Assembly (NCBI GenBank): GCA_945904015.1
Contig: CAMDPK010000027.1
Span: 1-51,927, forward strand
Direction of reading: 5' to 3'
Source: Candidatus Kuenenia stuttgartensis
GTDB lineage: Bacteria > Planctomycetota > Planctomycetia > Planctomycetales > Planctomycetaceae
Length of the DNA stretch: 51,927 bases
Positions 33,311-42,397 of this stretch are shown in pieces (positions within the stretch are counted from its first letter, which is position 1; each line of letters starts with the position of its first letter). The position numbers and the translations under genes were made by a program. The notes under the pieces are model-generated. The model had not been told where the DNA came from and ran no database searches. It saw nothing but the letters and a program-made list of their open reading frames with translations.

Positions 33311-34498
33311 TCACCTCATGGCGTCTCGCGGCGGGACGATGGCCGCACGCCAAGTGGGATACAAAGTGCCGCTCAGCACCACGATCGCCGAAATCAAAAA
33401 CGCCAACAGCACCGGCACGGGAACCAGGCGAAATGGAATCTCGAAGCCCGGCACCGCATCCACTCCGTTCAGAAACACGCTGGCGATCCACAGGCCATTG
33501 AGCCATTTCAGCCAAACGAACGCGACCACCACCGAGCCTGACGCCGCTGCACAGCACAACAACAGACTCTCGACGAGGCCACGCAACAGTATTTCGTCCG
33601 TCTGCCAACCGGTGGCTTTCAGAATTCCGATTTCGCGGCGGCGCTCGGACAAGCCGGCTCCTGACGTGACCAACACCGCCAGAATCGCCACCGCAAACCC
33701 CAACACAAAGTGCAGATTGAAAATCCCCTCTCGATGCAACCAGCCGCTCGGAAGCAACGACTCCAATTCACGTCTCGAGGCCACTCGATACCGGATCGCG
33801 CCCTGAGTCGAATCCGGTGCAGCGGTGCGCAGGATGGCGGTCTTGATCTGATCCGCATAACCCGCGCGGCAAGAAACCAGCAAGCATGTGACTTGATCGG
33901 GTTGGTCAAAAACCTGCGCCGCCGTTTCCAAAGATGTCAGCATGAGATTGGCTTGCCACAGCGGCGCATCCGGCGCAAGAACTCCCACGACTTTGCTCAG
34001 TCGCTCACCTTTCGCGCTGCGATAAAACGGCGGGATGATTGACCCGACCTCCAAGCTGAGTCGGCTCGCCAACTGACTCCCCACGACGAATTCGTTCAAT
34101 GTGCTGGAATCCGAAAACTGTCCCTGGACCCACTTCACATCCTTCGGCAATCGTCCGTGCGGAAGACCCACCAGCACGGCTGGCTCACGATTCTTGCCCA
34201 GCGACAGAGCGCCAACAATCCGCGGCACAACCTCGGTCACCCCTTCGATTCGCCGAATGGCATCGACGGCTGACAGCGGGATAGGAACCGTGCGGCCGAA
34301 GCGCAGTCCAGTCACGGTCAGGTCCGCGCCGAATCGCAGGGAATCTTCCGCGACGTCACGGATGCCGTGGGACAACCCGACACCGGCCAGGTACGGCACC
34401 AAGATCGACATCACCACACAGATCGTCACTCCGCTGCGCAGGGGATGCAGGCACAGTGCGGCGAATCCGGTGCGGGCAATTTCAAGGAACAGTCGCAT
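33311..34498 (-). CDS. FtsX-like ABC permease (MacB_PCD + FtsX domains)
   Basis: The 395-residue permease has one N-terminal transmembrane helix (HPLRSGVTICVVMSILVPYL), a periplasmic domain at about residues 50-235 (VTEVVPRIVGALSLGKN, GVLAPDAPLWQ), then three C-terminal helices with the FtsX pattern (ERRREIGILKATGWQTDEIL). This is the MacB/LolC topology. It should pair with the LolD-type ATPase encoded 3 bp downstream. The start at 34498 overlaps the preceding small gene by 17 bp. An upstream frame extends to 34669 but lies inside that small gene. A substrate is not evident; the neighbouring NosL-like gene makes a metal- or heme-related task conceivable. Confidence 0.88.
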   Translation of the reverse strand: MRLFLEIARTGFAALCLHPLRSGVTICVVMSILVPYLAGVGLSHGIRDVAEDSLRFGADLTVTGLRFGRTVPIPLSAVDAIRRIEGVTEVVPRIVGALSLGKNREPAVLVGLPHGRLPKDVKWVQGQFSDSSTLNEFVVGSQLASRLSLEVGSIIPPFYRSAKGERLSKVVGVLAPDAPLWQANLMLTSLETAAQVFDQPDQVTCLLVSCRAGYADQIKTAILRTAAPDSTQGAIRYRVASRRELESLLPSGWLHREGIFNLHFVLGFAVAILAVLVTSGAGLSERRREIGILKATGWQTDEILLRGLVESLLLCCAAASGSVVVAFVWLKWLNGLWIASVFLNGVDAVPGFEIPFRLVPVPVLLAFLISAIVVLSGTLYPTWRAAIVPPRDAMR

Positions 34499-34829
34499 CC
34501 GGCGTGGCCTCAGCCCACGGAAGCAGTGGTTCCACCGCAGGCGAATAATCAAAGACAGAACAGGCGTGATGCGGGCACACGAATCCGCCGCCGGGGATCG
34601 GACCCAACTGCGATTCGCACACCGGGCCGAGCCGCGGATCGAAAGCCAGCGTACAACGTGACAAGTCAATCGCCGGCCCGAGTCCCAACCCGCCGAGCAT
34701 CTGCTGGAACTCCCGTGACCGGCCGGCGGCTACCGGATCCCGTCGTGACTCAGCCAGGACAATCGCGCCGGCCGCAGCGGACAACCCGAGGAGACTCGCC
34801 AAAATCAATCGCGGACGTGTCGAGTTCAT
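34482..34829 (-). CDS. Small exported Cys/His protein with CPHHAC motif
   Basis: This 115-residue protein has an N-terminal hydrophobic signal or anchor (residues 8-26) and no other membrane segment. Four cysteines (59, 71, 85, 90) and His87-His88 are grouped in the second half, with the motif VCPHHACSVFDY. This composition suggests a metal or heme site, but no known family was recognised. It sits between the CRTAC1 gene (30 bp upstream) and the permease gene, which it overlaps by 17 bp, so it is translated as part of the operon and is likely needed for the same function. Confidence 0.68.
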   Translation of the reverse strand: MNSTRPRLILASLLGLSAAAGAIVLAESRRDPVAAGRSREFQQMLGGLGLGPAIDLSRCTLAFDPRLGPVCESQLGPIPGGGFVCPHHACSVFDYSPAVEPLLPWAEATPDATVP

Positions 34830-34859
34830 TCGCTGTGTTCCTCACGTCTCGACTGCGCG

Positions 34860-36794
34860 TCAGTTGGACTCCGCAGGCTCGACGATTTGATGCACGGCGT
34901 TGAGCTTCGGCGAATCGAGCTTTTGGACGGTTCCCGATGGCCAAGTGATTTCGACACGGTCGATGTGATCGCGTGGCCCCAATCCAAAGTGCAGGGTCTT
35001 GGACGACTGCGACAGGTATCCTCCGGCGGGATTGACTTGGCGAGTCAGAATCTGATCGCCGACAAACACGCGCGCGACGGCTCCGACTGCGTCATGATTG
35101 CTCCGCGTTCCGGCCAGTTTGAAGGCGACATAATTCTGTGGCGTCAATTTGTTGCGAAAGTAGTACGGCCGATCGTTGAAGTTGTTGGTCACGATTTCCA
35201 GTCGGCCGTCCCCATCAAAGTCCGCAGTCGCCGCACAGCGTGAACTCCGCGCCGCCCGCTCGCCGCCGATCTGATCTCGCTGAAGGGTGCCGCCGCGCGG
35301 AGGCTCGATCCCCAACTCGGTGGATCGTTCCGAAAACGTCTCGTCCCGGTTGTTCATCATCAAGTGGTTGTGCCAGTACGAAAACGGATACCCCATGCCG
35401 GACGCCAAAAAGATGTCTTCCGATCCGTCGCCATCCAAGTCACCGACGGCAATCGCCCACGGCCACCACGTTTCCAATCCGGCTCGATCTGACATCTCCT
35501 CCATCCGGCCCGATCCCAAGTTCTTGAACAGAGAATTGCCGAACACGACGTCGTCGTAACGCACTTGCAACCGATCCACGAAGCGAGCCTCCATCGCATC
35601 GGCTTGTTTTCCGAGCAACTTTGCTCCGGCACCGGTGACTCGCGGATATTTGACTTTGGCGTTTTGGGTGGCGTACTTCAACACGTCAGGCATATTGGGC
35701 GGAGGCCACATGTCGGAATGCATGTCGGAGATGAACAGATCCAATTTTCCGTCGTTGTTGAAGTCGAGCACTTTGGCACCGATCGCACCCCAGGAAATTC
35801 GCTCCAGCGCCTCCTTTGTGACGTCACGAAAAGTCAAGTCTCCAAGATTTTTGTAGAGTTGGCTCGCGCCGAACATGTTCGTGATCAGCACATCGATCCG
35901 TCCATCGGCATCGAAATCGAAGACGGCCACATCCCCACCCCAGCCTTGGCCTTTCAGCCCCGAAGTCTCGGTGATGTCCGCGAACGTCCCATCGCCGTTG
36001 TTCTTGTAAATGTTGTTGAATTCCTTGGGGCTGATGACGAGATCGTCGTAGCTCGCGATTCCCGGATAGTATTTGCCATCGCTATCGAGTTCGCCAAAGG
36101 TCCACTGAGCCGTGTTAGTCACGATCAAATCGAGATCGCCGTCATGATCTAGATCGACGAACGAGGCGGTGGACGAGTGCGCGATCAACTCCAGCCCCGC
36201 GCGCTGTGTGACATCCTTGAAGATGCCCCCGCCTTGGTTTTCAAACAAAATGTTGCCGCCGCGTGTGCTGGTCACAAACAGGTCTTGATCGTCGTCGTTG
36301 TCGTAGTCTGCGAACGTGCCGGCCACGCAGATCCGATCCCCCACGCCGACTCCAGCTTGTTTTGTGACGTCCACAAACGTGCCATCCCCTTTGTTTTTGA
36401 ACAGAGCATTGGGGCTGAGCTGATTCAAGAAATAGAGATCGTCGTGCCCGTCGCCGTCGTAGTCGCCGACGACCACGCCGCAGCCGTGGTCATACAAATT
36501 GATCTTGAATTTCTCCCCTTGCTCATTCGGTAGAAAGTTCATCCGAAACGTGATTCCCGCCTCGACCGCTCGATCCTCGAACTGTCCGCCAGGGTTGGCC
36601 ACAGTCACGTCGGAATTCCCACCATCGGGAGCTCGATTGATTTTCGTCGTCCCACTGTCGCGCGGGGCTGACTCGACCACTGGCTTCGCTGGCTCAGGAG
36701 CAGGTTTCGGACAACCCGCAAGCCCCAATAGCAACGCGAAGACGATGAAGCCAAACGGCGACAATCGTCGGGCAAAAGCAGCTTGCGGCATCAT
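34860..36794 (-). CDS. CRTAC1-family lipoprotein with FG-GAP/VCBS repeats and ASPIC/UnbV domain
   Basis: This 644-residue protein has a lipobox LAGC (Cys28) after a signal peptide. Residues 70-530 are FG-GAP/VCBS-type beta-propeller repeats with calcium-loop-like segments (GDYDGDGHDDLYFLN, DYDNDDDQDLFV, DLDHDGDLDLIVTN, DFDADGRIDVLI, DFNNDGKLDLFI, DLDGDGSEDIFL, DFDGDGRLEIVTN). The final 100 residues are the ASPIC/UnbV domain (AGGYLSQSSKTLHFGLG, then VEITWPSGTVQ). The family is exported and of unknown role; the propeller should bind Ca2+ and protein or glycan. It lies inside the NosL-like/ABC operon with gaps of 96 and 30 bp, though it may be an independent insertion in it. Confidence 0.86.
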   Translation of the reverse strand: MMPQAAFARRLSPFGFIVFALLLGLAGCPKPAPEPAKPVVESAPRDSGTTKINRAPDGGNSDVTVANPGGQFEDRAVEAGITFRMNFLPNEQGEKFKINLYDHGCGVVVGDYDGDGHDDLYFLNQLSPNALFKNKGDGTFVDVTKQAGVGVGDRICVAGTFADYDNDDDQDLFVTSTRGGNILFENQGGGIFKDVTQRAGLELIAHSSTASFVDLDHDGDLDLIVTNTAQWTFGELDSDGKYYPGIASYDDLVISPKEFNNIYKNNGDGTFADITETSGLKGQGWGGDVAVFDFDADGRIDVLITNMFGASQLYKNLGDLTFRDVTKEALERISWGAIGAKVLDFNNDGKLDLFISDMHSDMWPPPNMPDVLKYATQNAKVKYPRVTGAGAKLLGKQADAMEARFVDRLQVRYDDVVFGNSLFKNLGSGRMEEMSDRAGLETWWPWAIAVGDLDGDGSEDIFLASGMGYPFSYWHNHLMMNNRDETFSERSTELGIEPPRGGTLQRDQIGGERAARSSRCAATADFDGDGRLEIVTNNFNDRPYYFRNKLTPQNYVAFKLAGTRSNHDAVGAVARVFVGDQILTRQVNPAGGYLSQSSKTLHFGLGPRDHIDRVEITWPSGTVQKLDSPKLNAVHQIVEPAESN

Positions 36795-36890
36795 GACGTT
36801 CGTCCACTCCAGTTTGGGAACGATCGGAATAGAAGGTCGATTGCCCTCTTCGATGATCCACGAGAATGCTCTGGCTTTCCCAGAGAGAAG

Positions 36891-37349
36891 TCAATTCGCC
36901 GGGTCGTCGCGTGCGATGTTTTCGAACGGCCGCGAGGAGCCCGACAGGATCGTGCCGCGAGAAACTGACGCATGGTGCTCGGCGTCTGACCTGCTCTGGA
37001 AGGCATGCACGCGATTTCCCGTCGTGGCATTGGTGATCACTCCGCTACGAACAAAATAGGCAGACCGCGCGTCGAACCGGCGACCGCTCGTTTCATCGGT
37101 CACGAGCACCTGCCTTGATTTTTCTCCTCGTCGCTGAGCCCACCAAACGGCGCATTGCAAACAGCAAAACCGATGCTCCACATCGCGGGCATCGATGATC
37201 CGGACCTCGAACATGGGATCGATGCGGATTCCATCCAGAGCGCATCCTTCATCCGATTGCCGACGCAGCCAAGTCCCCACAATCGGCAGACCGATCACGA
37301 TCAACAGTCCGATGCCTCGGACGATCCAACGACTTCCTTGCGAGTTCAT
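36891..37349 (-). CDS. NosL-like membrane-anchored protein
   Basis: This 152-residue protein has one N-terminal transmembrane helix (residues 11-28) and an extracytoplasmic part that follows the NosL pattern: GCALDGIRIDPMFEVRIID, FCCLQCAVWW, VLVTDETSGRRFDARSAYFV, and HAFQSRSDAEHH. NosL is a copper-binding chaperone for nitrous oxide reductase and its relatives. The usual lipobox and Met ligand are not evident here, and Cys36, Cys62, Cys63 and Cys66 are candidate ligands instead. The similarity is at motif level and needs profile confirmation. The start at 37349 overlaps the stop of the upstream membrane protein gene (ATGA), implying coupling. A longer frame to 37502 is rejected. Confidence 0.6.
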   Translation of the reverse strand: MNSQGSRWIVRGIGLLIVIGLPIVGTWLRRQSDEGCALDGIRIDPMFEVRIIDARDVEHRFCCLQCAVWWAQRRGEKSRQVLVTDETSGRRFDARSAYFVRSGVITNATTGNRVHAFQSRSDAEHHASVSRGTILSGSSRPFENIARDDPAN

Positions 37350-38398
37350 GCTAGATGCACTTCCAAAATAGTCATCACGAGCGCACCGACGTAACAGCTC
37401 GCGCCTGTGGACAGCAGCCAGTCCTGCTCTGACCGCGCCAGGTTCTTGGTTTCCGGACAATCCGCCAGCCATCGAACCGCGCTCGCCCAACCGACGCAAC
37501 AAGTCCCCATCACAAACAACACAATTGCCAAGACCATGTCCGGTGCTCGCGGGATCAAGTCGTAGAGGCAGTGATGATACGGCAATCGCAACACGGCCGG
37601 CGCAGCGACCTCAATCAAGTAGGCCACGGTCAAAGGAGCGGCCAGAACCGCGCCCAGCAACACGAGGCTCATCCCCGGAGTATTTTCGCGTCGTCGGCAA
37701 CAACCACGAAAACACCACAGCCCCAGCACCAACGCGAGGTTGACGAGGTAAAACGCCACCGACAACCACGTCGGACCAAGTCCATCGGATAGCGTGGCAA
37801 GCCAGGCGGTTGAGCGACCTGACAGGCCGCTGACGCCCGACGTGCAACAGCCTGTGAGCAGAAACTCTTCCTTTTTGGGGATCACCAAGTAGGCTCCTTC
37901 GATCACGGCGTCAGTCAGAGCCAGCACTCCAAACGCGAATTGCGTCAGCAGGATTTGCCCCATCAGCGGTCCTGTCTGTGTGCCCCGCTGGATGCGATAC
38001 AGCACCCACCACACCCCACTCACGAAGACCGCAGCCGGTTTGAGCAACTGCAAGGCGGCGATCAAACCCGGTAGGAAGCGGCCGGCTCCCGAACTTCCAA
38101 CACCGATTTGAGTCACGCCGTAAATGCACATCACTCCCGGCCAATGGGGGACGTAGCTCTGCAGCAGCAAGTACAGCAGCGGCCAGGAAATCAAACTCAA
38201 ACCCAACAGCCAGGTCGACAGCAGCGACAGCAAATAGAAACGATTCTCAGATTCTGTCCGCTCCGTTGGTGACGAGTCGGCACGTCGCCGACTCCGTAGA
38301 TTCTGGCACGCCAAGCCAATCACCAACAGCGCCACGATGGCGCACAGCACCACGACGAATCCGCTCAAGACCGCATACGCATTGAGGATCATCAGCAA
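37346..38398 (-). CDS. Polytopic Cys-rich membrane protein (first gene of operon)
   Basis: This 350-residue protein has about eight hydrophobic helices. Conserved-looking features between helices are MCIYG (Cys91), LLTGCCTSG (Cys184, Cys185) and LPYHHCLYDLIP (His275, His276, Cys277), plus a CRGCC-like cluster (WCFRGCC, 228-234). These could bind metal or take part in thiol redox. I do not recognise the family by name. It overlaps the NosL-like gene by 4 bp and is followed by the CRTAC1, CPHHAC and ABC transporter genes, so it looks like the membrane core of that module. The upstream gene is only 24 bp away on the same strand, so the operon could begin even earlier. Confidence 0.7.
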   Translation of the reverse strand: MLMILNAYAVLSGFVVVLCAIVALLVIGLACQNLRSRRRADSSPTERTESENRFYLLSLLSTWLLGLSLISWPLLYLLLQSYVPHWPGVMCIYGVTQIGVGSSGAGRFLPGLIAALQLLKPAAVFVSGVWWVLYRIQRGTQTGPLMGQILLTQFAFGVLALTDAVIEGAYLVIPKKEEFLLTGCCTSGVSGLSGRSTAWLATLSDGLGPTWLSVAFYLVNLALVLGLWCFRGCCRRRENTPGMSLVLLGAVLAAPLTVAYLIEVAAPAVLRLPYHHCLYDLIPRAPDMVLAIVLFVMGTCCVGWASAVRWLADCPETKNLARSEQDWLLSTGASCYVGALVMTILEVHLA

Positions 38399-38422
38399 TG
38401 AATTCCCAGCAGGGACACCGAC

Positions 38423-39835
38423 TCACGCAAACAAGTCACTGACGACGTTGCCCTCGACATCGGTCAGACGGAAATCGCGGCCAGCGTAGCGGTACGTCAG
38501 ACGTTCGTGATCCAGGCCGAGCAGATGCAGCATCGTCGCGTGCAGGTCGTGGATGTGGACTTTGTTCTCGGCCGCATAAAAGCCGTAGTCGTCGGAACTG
38601 CCGTAGCGCAGGCCCCCCTTCACGCCGCCGCCGGCCAACCACATCGTGAAGCCGTCCGGGTTGTGATCGCGGCCGTTGTTGCCTCCTTCGGCCGTCGGAG
38701 TGCGACCGAATTCGCCGCCCCACCAGATGAGTGTGTCGTCGAGCATCCCGCGTGCTTTGAGATCAGCCAAGAGTCCTGCGATCGGCAAGTCGACTTCGCG
38801 AGCGTTTTTCTCGTGCCCGTTTTTGAGGTCGGCATGTTGGTCCCATTGGACTTTGTTGTCGTTGTGCGTGACCTGAATGAACCGCACGCCTGACTCCGCG
38901 AAGCGACGGGCCATCAGACACATGCGTCCGAAGTTCGCGGTCACCGGATCGTCGAGTCCGTACAAGTGCTGAGTCGCTTTCGATTCGCCGGACAGGTCTT
39001 CGACTTTCGGCAACTCGGACTGCATGCGGAACGCCAACTCGAACGAGTTGATGCGAGCCTCTAGCGAAGCTTCGGGACCGGATCGCGATTGATGCTCGCG
39101 GTTGAGTTGGCTCAATCGCTCAAGCTGCAATTGCTGGAGTTCACGCGACAAGCGTGAGTTGCGGATGTACTTCACTTTGGCCCGCTCGGAGGGGACGCTT
39201 GCGTCGCCGAGTGCTGTCCCCTGATAGACCGCCGGCAGAAACGCGGAGCTCCAGTTGTTGATCCCACCGAACGCCAGCGTCGGACAGATCGTCACGAAGG
39301 CGGGCAGATTTCCGTTCTCGGTGCCGAGTCCATAGCTGACCCAGGAGCCGATGCTGGGGCGAATGAAATTGTCGCTGCCGGTATGCACCTTCATCACCGC
39401 GCCGCCGTGGGCTGCGTTCGAGCCGTGCATCGAATGAATCATGCACAAGTCGTCGACTCGTTCGGCCAAGTGCGGAAAGAGTTCGCTGACCCACAGGCCG
39501 CTGTCGCCGTGCTGTCGAAATCGCCACGGCGACTTGAGCAGATTACCGGTGCCGTTGAATTGAACTCGCGGCTTGTCGAACGGCAGCGGCTTGCCGTCGT
39601 CGCGATCCAGCAGCGGCTTCGGATCGAACGTGTCGACCTGCGAAGGCCCGCCGCTCATGAACAGAAAAATGATCCGCTTCGCGCGAGCGGCATGATGCGG
39701 CATCTGCGCTGCCAGCGGGTCGATCGTGTTCGCATCGGACGTCGTCTCCGACAACAGCGACGCTAGAGCCAACGAACCAAATCCAGCGGCCGACTTCTTC
39801 AGAGCTTGTCGGCGAGAAATGGGAAATTGAAACAT
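38423..39835 (-). CDS. DUF1501 protein, Tat-exported
   Basis: The 470-residue product starts with a twin-arginine signal (ISRRQALKKSAAGFGSLALA). The body matches DUF1501, a member of the alkaline-phosphatase-like superfamily: FLFMSGGPSQVDTFDPKP, LFPHLAERVDDLCMIHSMHG, AFVTICPTLAFGGINNWSSAF, ESGVRFIQVTHNDN, TLIWWGGEFGRTPTAEGGNN, GRDHNPDGFTMWLAGGG, HDLHATMLHLLGLDHERLTY. His and Asp metal-site candidates are present, but activity in this family is not established. The gene is paired with the upstream DUF1549/DUF1553 gene, the usual planctomycete arrangement, with repeat D2 in the 105-bp gap. An upstream frame from 39874 translates the repeat flank and is not used. Confidence 0.92.
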   Translation of the reverse strand: MFQFPISRRQALKKSAAGFGSLALASLLSETTSDANTIDPLAAQMPHHAARAKRIIFLFMSGGPSQVDTFDPKPLLDRDDGKPLPFDKPRVQFNGTGNLLKSPWRFRQHGDSGLWVSELFPHLAERVDDLCMIHSMHGSNAAHGGAVMKVHTGSDNFIRPSIGSWVSYGLGTENGNLPAFVTICPTLAFGGINNWSSAFLPAVYQGTALGDASVPSERAKVKYIRNSRLSRELQQLQLERLSQLNREHQSRSGPEASLEARINSFELAFRMQSELPKVEDLSGESKATQHLYGLDDPVTANFGRMCLMARRFAESGVRFIQVTHNDNKVQWDQHADLKNGHEKNAREVDLPIAGLLADLKARGMLDDTLIWWGGEFGRTPTAEGGNNGRDHNPDGFTMWLAGGGVKGGLRYGSSDDYGFYAAENKVHIHDLHATMLHLLGLDHERLTYRYAGRDFRLTDVEGNVVSDLFA

Positions 39836-39856
39836 GAGTGCTTTCCAATTGAAGAG

Positions 39857-39929
39857 GCGAGCGGAGGGTGTCAACCCTCCGAGTCATCCCCTCAATTTTT
39901 TTCTCGGCGGGTTAACACCCGCCGCTCAC
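39857..39929. repeat. Nested palindromic element D2 with compensated arm
   Basis: The left arm hairpin is GGAGGGT-GTCA-ACCCTCC, and the right arm hairpin is GGCGGGT-TAAC-ACCCGCC. The A-to-C change in the right arm is matched by a T-to-G change in the same arm, so each arm hairpin is intact while pairing between arms is weakened. It lies between two same-strand genes that act as a pair. Confidence 0.87.
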
Positions 39930-39940
39930 CATTGTGTGAC

Positions 39941-42352
39941 TCAGCGGACGTAAACAAACTCATTGGCCGCGATGACGACGTGACACAGGACACTCCAGGC
40001 TTGCCGACGTCGCTTGCTGGCGTCAAGTTCTGTCGCGGCGACGGACTTCTCGATCTTCGTCAGAAAGACACGATTGCCTAGCCGTTCTTCGTCAGACGCC
40101 TCGCGGCCGTAAGCCAAGACGTGCATCCGCGAGATTCGCTGATCGTCGTCGCCCGGCTCGGCGAGCAGTCGTGCGGCGAGTTCATCGGCCGATTGCATCA
40201 CGAAGTCACTGTTGAGCATCATCAACGCTTGCGGAGCCACGGTGGTCATGGCTCGGTCGCCGCTGGGGACCGCCGGGTCGGGGAAGTCCAACAACTGAAA
40301 CAGATCGAAGACGTTGTTGCGGATCACTGGCAGATACAACGAGCGGCGACGGCTCGTGTAGTCGGTCAGATCAATCGACGTGTGATCGAACAAGTAGCCG
40401 CGATTCTTGACCTTCAGCAGCGAGCCTCCGAACGTCGAGTCCAACTGACCGCTGACCGCCAGCAGCGAGTCACGCACTTCCTCCGCTTCGAGCCGCCGCA
40501 CGTTGACGCGACCGAACAGGCGGTTCTCAGGATCGCGAGCGACGACCTCAGCGGATGCCAAACTGCCCTGCTGGTAGGTGCTGGAGTTCAGAATCAAACG
40601 ATGCAGCGATTTGAGCGACCAGCCATCAGCCACGAATCGCCGCGCCAGCCAGTCGAGCAACTCCGGATGCGACGGTGCCTCACCGAGCAGTCCAAAGTTT
40701 TCTGTCGTGCGAACCAGCCCCTTGCCAAAGTGCCACCGCCAGACGCGATTGACGAGAACTCGCGCGGTGAGCGGATGCTGCGGGTCGGTCAACCATTCCG
40801 CGAGTTGCCTGCGTCCACTTTCGGCCGGCCCGAACTGTGGCGGTTGCGGCCCACGCACGACGGGCGGAGTGCGGCGAGGGACGACGTCACCCAGCTTGAG
40901 CGGATTACCGCGCACATGAATCGCCAGATCGACGACTTTGTCCTCGGAGACGCCCATCGCCGCGGGATAGTCCGGCGGATTCTTTACGAGAGTCGATAAC
41001 GCCTCACGGAGCTTCGTCAGTTCGGCTTTCGTCGCGTCGGGGTACAGCGTCTCCAATTTCTCCGGAGGCTTCTCCGCACCGTCGGCGGCGAGCTTCTCGC
41101 GAACCTGCTTGTCGGCTTGAGCGACAAATTCATCGACCGCCTTCTTCTTCGTTGCGAGCTGCGCTTCGTACTCGGTTCGCATGGCGATGAGCGTCGCGGA
41201 AGGCAATTCGTTCTCGTGCCACTTCGCGACCTTCGTGTAGGTGTCCATCGTCCGCGTGCTTTTGAGAATGCCGGCCAACCCGTAGTAATCGGCGGTCTCG
41301 ATCGGATCGAACTTGTGGTCGTGACAGCGAGCACAGCCCAGCGTCAGTCCGAGAAACACGCGGCCGATGCTATCGACTTGCTCATCGACGATGTCCATCT
41401 GCATCTTGTCCTGGTTGACCTCGGCCAAGACTTTCGGGCCGATGGTCAGGAACCCGGTCGCGATCAATTGCGCGTGCCGCTGAGCTTCATCCGCCGCCGG
41501 CAGCAGATCGCCGGCAAGTTGTTCGACGATGAAACGATCGAACGGCTGATCGCGGTTGAATGCTGCAACGACATGATCGCGATACCGCCACGCATTGCCG
41601 TGCGCGATGTTCTCGTCCAGTCCGTTGGAGTCTGCGTATCGAGCGACATCCAGCCAATGCCGCCCCCACCGCTCGCCGTAGGCCGGCGATGCCAGCAGCC
41701 GATCGACAAGTTGAGCGAACGCATCGTCTCGATCATCTGCGAGAAAAGTTTCGATCTCGCCAAGCGTCGGCGGTAGGCCGGTCAAGTCGAAAGTCACTCG
41801 GCGAATCAGCGTTCGCTTGTCGGCTTTCTCCGCAGGCGAAAGCCCGGCGGATTCGAGTTTCGACAAGATGAAGTTATCCAGCGCGATTTGCGGCCATTTC
41901 GTGTTTTTGACAGCCGGGATTTGCGGTTCTGTCGGCGGTTGAAAGGCCCAATGCTTGGGGTCACGGCTCCGCATGCCGGTCTTCGCAGTCTCCGGAAACG
42001 GCGCACCCATCTCGACCCAGCGGACGAGATCCGCGATCTGACGATCCGCGAGTTTCCCGTCCTCCGGCATCTTGAGGTTCTCGTCCTCGTGCCGCACTGC
42101 GCGGATCAACAAGCTTTTGTTCGGTTCGCCGGGAACGATCGCCGCGCCGGAGTCGCCCCCGCGCAACAGTGCTTCACGCGAATCCAACCGCAGCCCGGCC
42201 CACTGCTTCTTCGAGCCGTGGCATTTCTGGCAATGCTCGACCAGCACCGGACGCACGTTGGTCTCGAAGAACCGCAACTGCTCCGCCGTTGGCGGCGCAG
42301 TTCGAGCGGGTTCGTCGGCGGCCAACAGCACGCACAGCAACGCACAAATCAT
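39941..42352 (-). CDS. PSD1-type cytochrome-domain protein (DUF1549/DUF1553)
   Basis: This 803-residue protein has a short signal (MICALLCVLLAADEPA) and a cytochrome c-like Planctomycete_CytC domain with HCQKCHGSKKQWAGLRLDSR (CXXCH). DUF1549 follows (LDNFILSKLESAGLSPAEKA, then FDLTGLPPTLGEIETFL and WGRHWLDVARYADSNG), and DUF1553 at the C-terminus (WLTDPQHPLTARVLVNRVWR, LNSSTYQQ, APQALMMLNS). LGCARCHDHKFDP adds a second CXXCH. The start at 42352 has AGGA six bases upstream and begins the signal peptide; a GTG 12 codons earlier is less likely. The function is unknown, and a secreted redox complex with DUF1501 is inferred. Confidence 0.9.
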   Translation of the reverse strand: MICALLCVLLAADEPARTAPPTAEQLRFFETNVRPVLVEHCQKCHGSKKQWAGLRLDSREALLRGGDSGAAIVPGEPNKSLLIRAVRHEDENLKMPEDGKLADRQIADLVRWVEMGAPFPETAKTGMRSRDPKHWAFQPPTEPQIPAVKNTKWPQIALDNFILSKLESAGLSPAEKADKRTLIRRVTFDLTGLPPTLGEIETFLADDRDDAFAQLVDRLLASPAYGERWGRHWLDVARYADSNGLDENIAHGNAWRYRDHVVAAFNRDQPFDRFIVEQLAGDLLPAADEAQRHAQLIATGFLTIGPKVLAEVNQDKMQMDIVDEQVDSIGRVFLGLTLGCARCHDHKFDPIETADYYGLAGILKSTRTMDTYTKVAKWHENELPSATLIAMRTEYEAQLATKKKAVDEFVAQADKQVREKLAADGAEKPPEKLETLYPDATKAELTKLREALSTLVKNPPDYPAAMGVSEDKVVDLAIHVRGNPLKLGDVVPRRTPPVVRGPQPPQFGPAESGRRQLAEWLTDPQHPLTARVLVNRVWRWHFGKGLVRTTENFGLLGEAPSHPELLDWLARRFVADGWSLKSLHRLILNSSTYQQGSLASAEVVARDPENRLFGRVNVRRLEAEEVRDSLLAVSGQLDSTFGGSLLKVKNRGYLFDHTSIDLTDYTSRRRSLYLPVIRNNVFDLFQLLDFPDPAVPSGDRAMTTVAPQALMMLNSDFVMQSADELAARLLAEPGDDDQRISRMHVLAYGREASDEERLGNRVFLTKIEKSVAATELDASKRRRQAWSVLCHVVIAANEFVYVR

Positions 42353-42397
42353 GAACGGTCCTTCTTGATGATCTCGGAGAATTCTCACCGGACCAGC

